Source: Thauera sedimentorum
GTDB lineage: Bacteria; Pseudomonadota; Gammaproteobacteria; Burkholderiales; Rhodocyclaceae
Assembly (NCBI RefSeq): GCF_014489115.1
Contig: NZ_JACTAH010000001.1
Span: 620,001 to 684,000, forward strand
DNA: 64,000 nt
Direction of reading: 5' to 3'
A program made the translations under genes and the position numbers. The notes beneath the pieces are model-generated. The model was not told the origin of the DNA and searched no databases. It saw nothing but the letters and a program-made list of their open reading frames with translations. Of this stretch, positions 54,481-63,868 are shown piece after piece; the first letter of the stretch is position 1, and every line of letters starts with the position of its first letter.

Positions 54481-56562
54481 CTATTGCTCAGGCTCCCTGC
54501 CGGGGCGGCGGAAACTGACGATCAGGTGCTCGATCTCGCGTGGCGACATGGGTTTGCCGATCAGATAACCCTGGATCTCACCGATACCCAAGGCTTCGAC
54601 GAAATCACACTGACGCATCGTTTCGATGCCCTCCGCGATGGTGTTGATGCCCAGGGTACGGGCAATCACCGTGATCGCGCCGACGATGGCCCGGTCGGCT
54701 TGCGAATTGGTGATGTTGCGCACGAACGCGCGGTCGACCTTGATGGTGTCGATCGGAAAGCGCAACAGATACTCCAGCGACGAGTAACCGATGCCGAAGT
54801 CGTCGATGGCGATCTTGTAACCCAGTCCGCGAAGCCTGGTGAGCAGCTCGATTGCCCGCGTGGGGTCCTGCATCGCAAGGCTCTCGGTGATCTCCAGTTC
54901 GACACGTTTCGGGGATACGCCCCTCCGTTCGGCCGTGCCTACGATGGTGTCGAACAGACGCGGATCAAGGAACTGCTGCGGCGACAGATTGATACCGACC
55001 CGTAGCGGGGTGCCAGCCAGTTCCCAATGGCGAGCCTGACTGCACGCTTCGTCGATCACCCAGGCGCCAACCGCGTCGATCATGCCGGATTCTTCGAGCA
55101 CCGGAATGAACTCGACCGGGGAAACGAGACCACGTTCAGGGTGCTTCCAGCGGAGCAGCGCCTCGACCCCGACGATACGGCCGAAGCGAAGATCCATCTG
55201 GGGCTGATACACAAGATGGAACTCCTGGTTCTCCAGGGCGCGCCGCAACGCGTGCTCCACGTCGAGTGTGGGACTGCGCTTCTGCGTGGTGAGCTCATCG
55301 TACTGGACGACGCGTCGCCCTTGGCCGCGGCCAACGCGTTGCGCCTCCTGTGCCAGCGTCAGCAACTGTTCGGCGTCGGCACTGTGCTCGGGATACTGCG
55401 CTACGCCTGCCGAAACGCCCAGGAAGGCTTCCTTTTCGCCGACCCTGAACGGTTGCGTCAGTGCGTCCATCAGGTGGTCGAAGCGCTCCCGCAGATCGGA
55501 TGTGCCTGCATCCTGCAGCAGCACGGCGAATTCGTCGCCCCCCACGCGCGCCACGGCGCCGTCGATGGCGAGCAACCGCAGGCGCTGCGCCACCTGGCTC
55601 AACAGGATGTCGCCGTTCTGCTCGCCCATGGCGTCGTTGTGCCGATGGAAACGAGTCAGATCAATCCAGCCAACCAGTACGCCCCCGTGCCCTTCGCTGC
55701 GTCGTTGCTCGAGGGCCTGGCGCAGTGATTGGCTGAACAGGCGGCGGTTGCCGAGGCCGGTGAGGTCATCGTGCAACGCGAGGTAATCGACCAGGGCTTC
55801 AGCCTTGCGGCTGTCCGTGATGTTCTGCGCTGCGCCGTAGAGCCTGTCGAGATCCCGCCCTTCCACGCCGCGTTCGCCCGTCATGCGCAGGATTCGTTCG
55901 CCGCTGTTGCCGACCAGCCGCATTTCCAGGTCGATGCGCAGATCGGACGCTGCCGCGCCGCGAAAGGCTCTGCGGACTCGTTCGCGATCATCCGTTTGCA
56001 CGTGATCGACAAGATCATTCAGCGTGGTGATCTCGTCCATCGGATAATTCAGCAACTCCGCGAGCTCGGTCGACCACTCGAAGTGGTCGGTAGCGGGGTG
56101 CCAACTCCAGAATCCGATCTGCGCGATGCGCTGCGCAGAGGCTTCGTGCAATCGATTTTGCCGTACTTGTCGCACAAGCTGACCGCCCCGTATCGCGTAA
56201 CGGATGCGCTGCGAGAGCAAGGGCCAACTGATCGGCTTCGTAATAAAGTCGGTCGCGCCGACCTCGAAGGCCCGCGAGATGGCGTCGATGTCTTCGGCAC
56301 CGGTCAGCATGATGATGGGTGTGCCCTCGTCGCGGTCGAGGGCACGGATCCGTTGGCAGGCTTCGAAACCGTCCATGACCGGCATCATCACGTCCATGAG
56401 GACGGCGTCCGGGTGCTCACGTTCGAAAATCTCCACCGCCTCGGCGCCATTTTCTGCGAGCAGGATGTTGTAGCCTTCCTTGCCCAGTACGCCCTTGATG
56501 AGCATCCGTGTCGACGGGACGTCTTCAACGATCAGCAGTTTGCGGGAAGATTTCTCATTCAA
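54481..56562 (-). CDS. Receiver-PAS-GGDEF-EAL protein, c-di-GMP enzyme
   Basis: A 693-residue response regulator with both c-di-GMP domains. The receiver (LLIVEDVPSTRMLI, VLMDVMMPVMDG, TKPISW) covers about 1-125 and a PAS of the PAS_3 type (GFWSWHPATDHFEWSTELAELL) about 145-260. The GGDEF domain has an intact RVGGDEFAVLL, and the EAL domain an intact GVEALLRWKHPERG with DDFGIGYSSLEYL. Both synthesis and breakdown of c-di-GMP are therefore possible, and the receiver probably decides the net effect. No membrane helices. It is convergent with the relay gene and the last of a leftward signalling series. Confidence 0.9.
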   Translation of the reverse strand: MNEKSSRKLLIVEDVPSTRMLIKGVLGKEGYNILLAENGAEAVEIFEREHPDAVLMDVMMPVMDGFEACQRIRALDRDEGTPIIMLTGAEDIDAISRAFEVGATDFITKPISWPLLSQRIRYAIRGGQLVRQVRQNRLHEASAQRIAQIGFWSWHPATDHFEWSTELAELLNYPMDEITTLNDLVDHVQTDDRERVRRAFRGAAASDLRIDLEMRLVGNSGERILRMTGERGVEGRDLDRLYGAAQNITDSRKAEALVDYLALHDDLTGLGNRRLFSQSLRQALEQRRSEGHGGVLVGWIDLTRFHRHNDAMGEQNGDILLSQVAQRLRLLAIDGAVARVGGDEFAVLLQDAGTSDLRERFDHLMDALTQPFRVGEKEAFLGVSAGVAQYPEHSADAEQLLTLAQEAQRVGRGQGRRVVQYDELTTQKRSPTLDVEHALRRALENQEFHLVYQPQMDLRFGRIVGVEALLRWKHPERGLVSPVEFIPVLEESGMIDAVGAWVIDEACSQARHWELAGTPLRVGINLSPQQFLDPRLFDTIVGTAERRGVSPKRVELEITESLAMQDPTRAIELLTRLRGLGYKIAIDDFGIGYSSLEYLLRFPIDTIKVDRAFVRNITNSQADRAIVGAITVIARTLGINTIAEGIETMRQCDFVEALGIGEIQGYLIGKPMSPREIEHLIVSFRRPGREPEQ

Positions 56563-56631
56563 AGGGCGTATTCGCTATGAGCTTAGTAATAGGTGTGGCG
56601 GGACGAATTATGCACCCGTTTGGAGTATCGG

Positions 56632-58284
56632 TCAGCAATCGAATGCGCCACTTTCGTCACGACTTCCAGGCAATAGGAAGCTGAAGCAGCATCCACGCCC
56701 CGCGCCTTCCGACCGGACCCCGATCCGTCCGCCATGGCGTTCGACGATGCGTCGGCAAAGCGCCAATCCTATGCCGTCTCCGTCGTAGCGCGAGCGGCCG
56801 TGCAGACGCTGGAAGACCTTGAACAAGCGCTCTGCCTGCTCGGTCGACTCGATGCCGATACCGTTGTCGCGAATGGAGAAACGCCAGCCGCCCGCGACCG
56901 CCTCTGCGGTGACCGAGATGTGCGGAGTTACTTGAGGCTGGCGGTACTTGAGCGCGTTGTCGAGAAGGTTCTGGAAGAGTCGGACCAGCTCGTTCTCGCT
57001 CGCGGTGAGCGTAGGCCACGACCCGCTGATGTCGATCAGCGCACGGGTGTGCTCGATCTGCGGCACCAGGAAGAGCAGGGCTTCATCAAGTGCGGCACGC
57101 ACGCTGACCGGCTTCAGCGGTTCGCCGCCTCGTCCGACACGCGAGTACTCGAGCAGGCCGATCAGCATCTTGTCCATGCGCAAGGTGCCCTCGCGGATGA
57201 AGCGCATGATCTCCCGTTGTTCATCGCCAAGCATGCCATGCAGATCGTCCTCGAGTATCTGCACGTAGCTGTGAATCATGCGCAGCGGTTGGCGAAGGTC
57301 GTGTGAGGCGACGTAGGCGAACTGCTCGAGATCGGCGTTGGAGCGAGCCAGTGCGTCGCTTTTCTCGCGCAGATCGTCTTGCAGCCCGGACTCGGCGCGT
57401 CTTGCACGATTTGCGGCGATCACATTGCCGGCGGCGCCAAGCAATGGCTGGAGCAAGTCAGCGATACGGTGATCGTAGCCGCCCGGGCGGTTCGCCAGAC
57501 CGATCAGGGCGACCGTACTGCCCGCGTATCTGAGCGGCAACGTAATCAGGTTGTGCAGTGAAGGATGTCCGTGAGGCAGAAAAGCGGCAAGCTCGGCCGG
57601 AACACCGTCGTTGAGGACAAGCGTGCGACTGCCGGCGAGCGTAGCGGCAAGCAGGGGGCCGGCCTCCTCGCAGTCCGGTGCAGATCCGGGGGCCACCTGA
57701 TGCGCCATTCCGGTAAGCGCAAATGTCTTCAAGCAGTGGCGACCATCCGGGTGGTGTAGTACTTCGCCAATGAAGCCGAAGCTCGATCCAGTGAGCTCGG
57801 CGCACTGTTCAAGTACCTGGGCAAAGCGCGCCTGCATGTTGTGCGAAGCGATGAAATCCGACTGCAGGTCTGCGATCATGCGCAGCGTGGCTTCAGCCTC
57901 CTTGCGGGCAGTGATGTCGGCGTGGGTGCCCAGCATGCGCGTCGGACTGCCGTTCGCATCGCAGGCCATCGTGCGTCCGCGACCTTCCACCCATAGCCAA
58001 CTGCCGTCAGCCTTGCGCATGCGGAACTCGATCACGAAGGCATCGCCGCGCTCAAGCTGACGCTGGACCTCTGTCTGAGTGCGCTCGACGTCTTCCACAT
58101 GCAGAAGCTCGCTCCAGCGTTGGTAGCTGACCGCAAAAGCGCCGACTGGATAGCCAAGCATCTCAAAGCAGCGCGCATCCCATTCAACCCGATCGGTGAT
58201 GAGGTCCCAGTCCCAATAGCCGATTCCGGCTGCCTCGAGCGCCAGTTGATGGCGCAGATGTTCGGCACGAGCTCTATCGATCAT
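56632..58284 (-). CDS. PAS-GAF sensor histidine kinase, cytoplasmic
   Basis: A 550-residue soluble kinase. Its PAS domain with PAC (about 10-130: GIGYWDWDLITDRVEWDARCFEMLG, then MLGTHADITARKEAE) is followed by a GAF domain (about 140-300, FGFIGEVLHHPDG, LPLRYAGSTVALIGLANRPGGY). The H box YVASHDLRQPLRMIHSYV is of the phytochrome-like type. The ATPase has QNLLDNALKYR, DNGIGIE and GDGIGLALCRRIVERHGG. It resembles phytochrome kinases, but no bilin Cys is evident in the GAF domain. The ATG overlaps the stop of the receiver-GGDEF gene (4 nt), so the two are translated together and probably form a pair. Confidence 0.87.
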   Translation of the reverse strand: MIDRARAEHLRHQLALEAAGIGYWDWDLITDRVEWDARCFEMLGYPVGAFAVSYQRWSELLHVEDVERTQTEVQRQLERGDAFVIEFRMRKADGSWLWVEGRGRTMACDANGSPTRMLGTHADITARKEAEATLRMIADLQSDFIASHNMQARFAQVLEQCAELTGSSFGFIGEVLHHPDGRHCLKTFALTGMAHQVAPGSAPDCEEAGPLLAATLAGSRTLVLNDGVPAELAAFLPHGHPSLHNLITLPLRYAGSTVALIGLANRPGGYDHRIADLLQPLLGAAGNVIAANRARRAESGLQDDLREKSDALARSNADLEQFAYVASHDLRQPLRMIHSYVQILEDDLHGMLGDEQREIMRFIREGTLRMDKMLIGLLEYSRVGRGGEPLKPVSVRAALDEALLFLVPQIEHTRALIDISGSWPTLTASENELVRLFQNLLDNALKYRQPQVTPHISVTAEAVAGGWRFSIRDNGIGIESTEQAERLFKVFQRLHGRSRYDGDGIGLALCRRIVERHGGRIGVRSEGAGRGCCFSFLLPGSRDESGAFDC

Positions 58285-60029
58285 CGGCGGTGTTGGTCCT
58301 CGTAACACACCTCCCGGTCACGCCCCTGGCGTTTGGCGTGGTACAGCGCTTCATCCGCACGCGAAATGCAGGACTCGGTAGTGTCGTCGGCTGCTCGAAG
58401 CTCGGTAATGCCGACGCTGATGCGTATCGGCAGGCTGCGTCCAGTCGGACTAAGCGGACTGCGTGCCAGGCGATCGCGCAGGCGACGGGCGAATTGCAGT
58501 GCTGCATGTGCGCCGGTATCCGGCAGCATCACCGCGAACTCCTCCCCTCCAAGGCGCCCACAAACATCCGATTCTCGCTGCGTGTTGCGCAGGGTGTCGG
58601 CGAAGTGCCGCAGGGCCTCATCTCCGACCTGATGCCCCCATGCATCGTTGATCGCCTTGAAGTGGTCGAGGTCGATCATCAGCAACGCTGACGTAGTGTC
58701 GGGCCGGCGGCGCAGGCGAGCGAGTTCGTGCTCGAGCTTCTGCAGAAACACCCGTCTGTTGTCGAGCCCTGTGAGCGAATCCGTGGTCGCCAGGCGAAGC
58801 AGATCGGCCTCCAGCCGCTTGGTGTCACCGACATCTTGCATCGTTCCCACCGCACGCAGCGGGGTGCCGTCGGGCTGACGCTGCAGTACCTTGCCGGCGG
58901 CCTGCGTCCACACCCAGTGGCCGTCGCGGTGGCGGAGCCTATGTGCGAAGCGGAATCCGGGGGTATTGCCCCGGAAATGGTCGTGCAGGGACGAAAGGGC
59001 TGCGCCCAGGTCCTCTGGATGGACGCGGGCAAGCCAGCCGTCCCCCCCGACTTCCCGTACGCCTTCGTCCTCGCCGACCATGCCGGCCCAACGACGGTCA
59101 ATAGTGAGCAGACCGTCCGGTATGTTCCAGTCCCACAAGCCCAGTTCTGCGCCGGCGAGCGCGAGTGACATGCGCTCTTCGGATTCGGCAACCCGTTCTT
59201 CAAGGCGTGCGCGGGCGAGTGCGTGTCGCATTGCGCGAACCAACTCACGCGGGCTGGCCGGCATCTTGACGAGGTAATCCTGCGCGCCAGCCTCAAGCGC
59301 ACGGACCGCCGTCTCGTCGTCGTCGTCCCCTGTAAGCACAACAATCGGGGTGCGTCCGGCCAGTGTCCGCAGGCGTTCGACCGTATCCGGTCCGGTTGAG
59401 TCGGGCAGCTTGAAATCCAGCAGTATTATTCCCGGCTGCCAGTGACACAGCTGGTTTGCCACCTCGCTGATCGAGCCGGCTTGGCGCAGGTCGAAGCTGC
59501 CCGGCCAGTGCGCATCCAGTATCTGCCGGACTTGTCGAGCGTCCGAGGGCGCTCCATCAACGAGCAGGATGCGCAGTTGCTGATTCTGTTGTTCCGTGCC
59601 GTCTTCGCCGGTGAGGCTGCGACCACCGTGGCGGCGCAGCGCCCCGAGCAAGCCGGCACCGAAGGCGGCCAGGTCTGCCTGCTTGGTAACGTAGGCATCG
59701 GCTCCGAGTTCCATGGCGCGCGACATGTCGTGCTCGCTGGACGACGTACTGAGCATGATTACCGGAATATTTCCGCCCTGCGGGTGGCTGCGCAGGCGGG
59801 CAAGGAATTCGTGCCCGTTCATGCGCGGCATGTTGATGTCGAGCAGGATGAGCTGGGGCTGCGGTCGGGCAGTTGCGTCTTCGAGCAACTCAAGCGCAGC
59901 GATACCGTCAATGCAGTGACGAAGCTCGGTTCGCATCCCGGCTTTGCGCAGGATCCTGCGTACCAGGAACACGTCGGACGGTTCGTCCTCGACAATCAGG
60001 ATGTCGAGCGGGGGCGCAGAGGCGTTCAT
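58281..60029 (-). CDS. Double-receiver PAS-GGDEF diguanylate cyclase
   Basis: A 582-residue regulator with two receivers. The first is complete (ILIVEDEPSDVFLVRRIL, LILLDINMPRMNG). The second keeps the phospho-Asp (IILLDFKLPDSTG) but its acidic pocket reads LLVDGAPSDA, with a Gly in place of the second acid, so it may not be phosphorylated. A PAS domain (GLWDWNIPDGLL) and a GGDEF domain with an active GGEEF (RLGGEEFAVML) follow. The ATG at 60029 shares a base with the upstream ANTAR stop. It probably makes c-di-GMP when the partner PAS-GAF kinase is active. Confidence 0.88.
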   Translation of the reverse strand: MNASAPPLDILIVEDEPSDVFLVRRILRKAGMRTELRHCIDGIAALELLEDATARPQPQLILLDINMPRMNGHEFLARLRSHPQGGNIPVIMLSTSSSEHDMSRAMELGADAYVTKQADLAAFGAGLLGALRRHGGRSLTGEDGTEQQNQQLRILLVDGAPSDARQVRQILDAHWPGSFDLRQAGSISEVANQLCHWQPGIILLDFKLPDSTGPDTVERLRTLAGRTPIVVLTGDDDDETAVRALEAGAQDYLVKMPASPRELVRAMRHALARARLEERVAESEERMSLALAGAELGLWDWNIPDGLLTIDRRWAGMVGEDEGVREVGGDGWLARVHPEDLGAALSSLHDHFRGNTPGFRFAHRLRHRDGHWVWTQAAGKVLQRQPDGTPLRAVGTMQDVGDTKRLEADLLRLATTDSLTGLDNRRVFLQKLEHELARLRRRPDTTSALLMIDLDHFKAINDAWGHQVGDEALRHFADTLRNTQRESDVCGRLGGEEFAVMLPDTGAHAALQFARRLRDRLARSPLSPTGRSLPIRISVGITELRAADDTTESCISRADEALYHAKRQGRDREVCYEDQHRR

Positions 60030-60646
60030 CAAGCCCTCTTGCCGTCATTGGGCGCCATCACGCCATTGATGATGTCACGGGCCTGATCGCCGAGCGGAAC
60101 GCGCCGGCTGCGGGCCAACCGTCGCAGCTGCTCGAACGCTGCTTCCTCGGACAGCCCATCACGGTACATGAGGATGCCGACTGCCACGCTGACACTGCGG
60201 TCGGCGTTGAGGGCGTTCTCAATCTGGCGGCGGTCTTCACGAAGCTGGCGAATGTCCTCGCCGCGTGCCAGTGCGCCCTGTATTACGGGCACCACTTGGC
60301 CGATGTCCACTGGCTTGAGCAGATAGCACAGCGCGCCACATGCGATTGCCGCGCGCACGACGGTATCGTCAGCATTGCCCGAGAGGATGATGAAGGGCGT
60401 CGGGGCGTTGTGGCGCAGCCATTCCGCCAGCTTGATGCCGCTCTGGTCCGGCAGCGTGATATCGAGCACCGCAAGATCGAAGGCAGGGGACGTCTGTACG
60501 AATTGGCGGGCGGTTTCTGCGTCCGGGGCTTCCGAGACCTCAAATCCGGCGCGCGTCATGCCGTGCTTGAGCGTTCGGCGTACAAGTTCATCATCCTCCA
60601 CCAGAAGGATGCGCGCCGTGGTACCGGTCTGTGCCGTCTGGTTCAT
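60029..60646 (-). CDS. Receiver-ANTAR RNA-binding response regulator
   Basis: A 205-residue NasT/AmiR-like regulator. The receiver (ILLVEDDELVRRTLKHGM, LAVLDITLPDQSG, YLLKPVDIG) covers about 10-125 and an ANTAR domain about 140-200 (IENALNADRSVSVAVGILMYRDGLSEEAAFEQLRRLARSRR). ANTAR domains bind paired hairpins in leader RNAs and prevent termination. I prefer the ATG at 60646 to a GTG at 60718 that lacks a ribosome site. It is the first gene of a coupled set with the diguanylate cyclase and PAS-GAF kinase. Its RNA target is not evident. Confidence 0.86.
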   Translation of the reverse strand: MNQTAQTGTTARILLVEDDELVRRTLKHGMTRAGFEVSEAPDAETARQFVQTSPAFDLAVLDITLPDQSGIKLAEWLRHNAPTPFIILSGNADDTVVRAAIACGALCYLLKPVDIGQVVPVIQGALARGEDIRQLREDRRQIENALNADRSVSVAVGILMYRDGLSEEAAFEQLRRLARSRRVPLGDQARDIINGVMAPNDGKRA

Positions 60647-60860
60647 GCCAGCTCTGGGCCTGGTGTCGGCGCTTCGTTTGATCGAGTCGAGATTCTTGTT
60701 ATCGGATGGTGTGAACACAAGCTGTCACCATTTTATTGGGGCACTCGCAGGCTCCTGTCCGGGAATTCTAGTTCCGTGGGATGGGGTAAGCCATTGAGGC
60801 TGATCAACGAGTTTCCTGCGGTGTGGAACACAAACGGATCGCAGCGGTGGGCGATAGGCG

Positions 60861-63020
60861 CTAGACCTTGAACTGGCCGGCCAGGCGTTCGACCGTGCGG
60901 GCGATCTCGTCTACCTGAAGGCTGACGCTATGGGTCTGCTCAGCCGTCGCGGCGTTCTGCTCCGCCATCTGTGCAATGGTTTCGACACCTCTTGCGACCT
61001 CCCGTGCGGCGACCGACTGCTCCCGCAGGGTGGTGCGAATCTCATCAACCGCACCAATGGCAGTGTTGGCCTTGTCCTGGATGACTTGTACCGAGTCGCC
61101 TGCACCAGTAGCCGCGCTCACCCCTTGTCCAACGCGCTCGACACCGGTTTCCATCTCCGCGACAGCCGCTCCCGTCCGGTGCTGAATCTGTTCGACCATG
61201 CGTGAGATCTCTACCGTTGCCCCGGCAGTGCGTTCGGCAAGCTTGCGCACCTCGTCCGCCACGACGGCAAAGCCACGGCCGGTTTCGCCTGCACGGGCCG
61301 CCTCGATGGCGGCGTTCAGCGCGAGGAGATTGGTCTGCTCGGCAATCTCCTTGATCGTGGCGACGATCTGTCCGATCTCCGCAGAGATGCCTTTAAGCTC
61401 GCCGAGGCTCTCCGCCGCATGGGTGACCGCTTCGGCGATGCGCGAGATCTGAGTGGCCGCCTGACGCACCACTTCCGCCCCATGACGGGCAGCCTCCCCG
61501 GATTCGGCCGTGGTCCCGTGTGCAGTGACCGCGTTGTCCTCGAGGTGATCGATGGAAACCGACAACTGCTCGATCGTTGCGGCCATGCTGGACGCTGAAG
61601 ACGACTGGCGCATCGCGCTATCCGCGGTTGTCTTGCTCGCCCCGGTCAGTTCGCCAGACGCCGCCGCCAGATGATGAGCACCATGCGAAAGTTCAAAGGC
61701 AATCTCGAACAGACGATTGCGCATGATCTGCAGGCGATTGAAGATGCTGCCAATTTCGTCTCCCTTGCCCGCCGGAACCGCAACACGCAGGTTGCCGAGC
61801 GCGATCTGGTGAGCGATCTCGCCAACCCGGTCCAGGCGCTTGTTCTGCACGCCGATCAGCCACCAGATCAGTGCGATCAGGGCCGTGCCCAGGGCAAACG
61901 AAACTGCGAGCGTGGTCAACGCAGGACGGTGAATGGCGGCCGCGAGCGCATCGAGCGGCACGCTTGCCTCAATGACGCCGCGCACGTCACCCATGCGCCA
62001 GTCGCGCTTCGGGGAGTCAGGATGGGCGTTGTGGCATGTTATGCAAGTCTGACTGTCCATCACATCTGCGCGAGCCAGTCGCATCACCATCCGCCCGTCC
62101 TTCTCGTCGATGCGGGAGAACGATGCGCCTGGATTGGCCCGCAGGTAAGCAAGGGCTTCGGTAGCGAATGCGTCCAGACGAGTATCCGCAGCGCGGCGGA
62201 AGCGGAATGGCTGGTCGCTGTAGAGCTGCAGCTGATTGCCGGTGGCCCCGTTGGACATCTCACCAAGCGCGCGCATCACGCTGGCGGGCAGGGGAATGCC
62301 ATTGGGGTCCGAGGCGAATTCGTGGGTGGGCTGCAGCCCGTTGGCCGACGCCTTGGGAATGACGTGGCGCGCATAGAAGCTGCGCGCGTTGCGTGCAGTA
62401 TCGATCAGGCTGGACGCATTGGCACGGCCAGCTTCCGCCAGCACGGCATGCTCCAGGTCCTCCATCTTGACTGCGCCGACGCCGCCAATTAACAAACCGC
62501 CCAGGAGGATGGGAAGAAGAACCTTCGAGCGCAGCGAAAGGTCTTCGAAGCGGCGGACAATACGATCCGAGAGCCCCCGCAGGCCAGGTTTCAGGACGTA
62601 GCCACGGTGCAGTCGGTGGCCGCTCCCGTTCCTCATGCTTGCATAGAGCGCCTCGGCGGCCTGCACTTCGCCCCGGGTCGGCTTCATCCGGACGCTCATG
62701 TAGCCACCTTCGGCAAGCGGCGTGGCGGTGGCCTTCACCCAATAGTGATCGCCATTCTTGCGTCGGTTCTTGACGATACCTTGCCAGGCACGCCCTTCCT
62801 TGAGCGTCGCCCACATGTCGCGAAACGCTTCTTGCGGCATGTCCGGGTGGCGGATGATGTTGTGAGCCTGGCCGATGAGTTCTTCACGACTGAAGCCGGC
62901 GTATTCGACGAAGTCGTCGTTGACGTAGGTGATGCGGCCCTTCTCGTCGGTGTGCGAGATGATTGCGCAGTCGTCGCGAACGACGTACTCGCGTTGGGTC
63001 ACCGGGAGGTTCTGCTTCAT
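60861..63020 (-). CDS. Chemoreceptor with PAS and CxxCH (Tll0287/DUF3365-like) sensor domains
   Basis: A 719-residue chemoreceptor. A cytoplasmic Aer-like PAS domain (residues about 10-115: [43 protein letters not shown]) comes first. A helix at about 167-184 leads to a periplasmic domain with CITCH (326-330) and [18 protein letters not shown]. The second helix (about 369-390) and HAMP precede the signalling hairpin ([41 protein letters not shown]). AGGTG supports the ATG at 63020. The pairing suggests energy or redox taxis. Its periplasmic domain closely resembles that of the kinase at 50440. Confidence 0.9.
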   Translation of the reverse strand: MKQNLPVTQREYVVRDDCAIISHTDEKGRITYVNDDFVEYAGFSREELIGQAHNIIRHPDMPQEAFRDMWATLKEGRAWQGIVKNRRKNGDHYWVKATATPLAEGGYMSVRMKPTRGEVQAAEALYASMRNGSGHRLHRGYVLKPGLRGLSDRIVRRFEDLSLRSKVLLPILLGGLLIGGVGAVKMEDLEHAVLAEAGRANASSLIDTARNARSFYARHVIPKASANGLQPTHEFASDPNGIPLPASVMRALGEMSNGATGNQLQLYSDQPFRFRRAADTRLDAFATEALAYLRANPGASFSRIDEKDGRMVMRLARADVMDSQTCITCHNAHPDSPKRDWRMGDVRGVIEASVPLDALAAAIHRPALTTLAVSFALGTALIALIWWLIGVQNKRLDRVGEIAHQIALGNLRVAVPAGKGDEIGSIFNRLQIMRNRLFEIAFELSHGAHHLAAASGELTGASKTTADSAMRQSSSASSMAATIEQLSVSIDHLEDNAVTAHGTTAESGEAARHGAEVVRQAATQISRIAEAVTHAAESLGELKGISAEIGQIVATIKEIAEQTNLLALNAAIEAARAGETGRGFAVVADEVRKLAERTAGATVEISRMVEQIQHRTGAAVAEMETGVERVGQGVSAATGAGDSVQVIQDKANTAIGAVDEIRTTLREQSVAAREVARGVETIAQMAEQNAATAEQTHSVSLQVDEIARTVERLAGQFKV

Positions 63021-63315
63021 GCTGCACCTGTGCGCGTTGTTCGGCGAACAGGTATGCAGAGTACGGCCGGAGCAGAGAGGGCGAAGACGTGCGAAACCCC
63101 GCTGACCGGCTCGACGGAGAGTGTTCACTGTCGCCGGGTCTAGATTGATTCCGCGGGGTTTGGGCGGTTGGTGCCTTGATGACTGCGTGAGCAGGTCATG
63201 CATGGGCGTACGCAAATGGTACTACAGCTTTCGTCGGGTATACGGGATTTGTGAAGTAGCCGACGGGGCGCGGGTAGATGTCCCACTGAGAGGTTCTATT
63301 GGGCCGGGTTACTGT
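63021..63315. other. Region between chemoreceptor and broken integrase
   Basis: About 295 bases without a gene. The right end (about 63300-63350), read on the minus strand in another frame, resembles the continuation of an integrase linker (NLPDSPPARDAKRLRE). The recombinase remnant may therefore extend into it. The leftward chemoreceptor promoter probably lies here but is not recognisable by eye. Confidence 0.4.
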
Positions 63316-63798
63316 TCACGGAGGCGCTTGGCATCGCGCGCCGGTGGGCTGTCCGGAAGGTTCGGGAGGAATCATCTTGAGCGCCACGCGAAGTTGTTGA
63401 AGTCCTCGCAGATCGTCTGTACAGATCGTCGACGTCCTAGCGACCCGCCTACGTCCCGTACCGTGATCGGCGAAGTCCTCGGGGCACAGCCGCGAGATCA
63501 TCTTCTGCGCGACGTCGGTCCGGGCCAGGCCGCGAAGGCGGGCGATCTCGCGGTGTTCGGCCGTGGGCGTGCGGCGCCAGCCGATCACGCGCTCCTCGAT
63601 GAAGCGCTCGATCAGCTCGGCCAGGGTGCAGTCATTGTCGCCGGGGCGGGCGATCAGCAGCCCGTCGTCGGCGGCCGCCTCGAGCCGCCGCGCCCAGCGC
63701 TTTGCTTCTTCTTTGCTCTCGAAGGTCTTCGAACGACGAACTCCACCGACACACACTTCGGCTCGCCAGCTCTTGCCACGTGGTTTGATGCTTGCCAT
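63316..63798 (-). pseudogene. Truncated tyrosine recombinase (phage/island integrase)
   Basis: From the ATG at 63798 (GGAGA upstream) the product begins MASIKPRGKSWRAEVCVGG, then SKTFESKEEAKRWARRLEAAA: the arm-binding domain of phage-type integrases. A core-binding part follows (TLAELIERFIEERVIGWRRTPTAEHREIARLRGL). After about residue 115 the reading no longer fits the family, integrase-like residues continue in another frame, and the frame stops at 160 residues. The catalytic half with the Arg-His-Arg-Tyr set is missing, whereas whole enzymes have about 330-400 residues. It is thus a frameshifted, internally deleted remnant. It fits the far-end tRNA scar at 32152. Confidence 0.78.
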
Positions 63799-63868
63799 GA
63801 CGCTTGTCTCCGGAAAGTGGAAAAAGCGCTGACGAGCGTCAGAGGGTCGGCATGGCGCCTTCCCGGTG

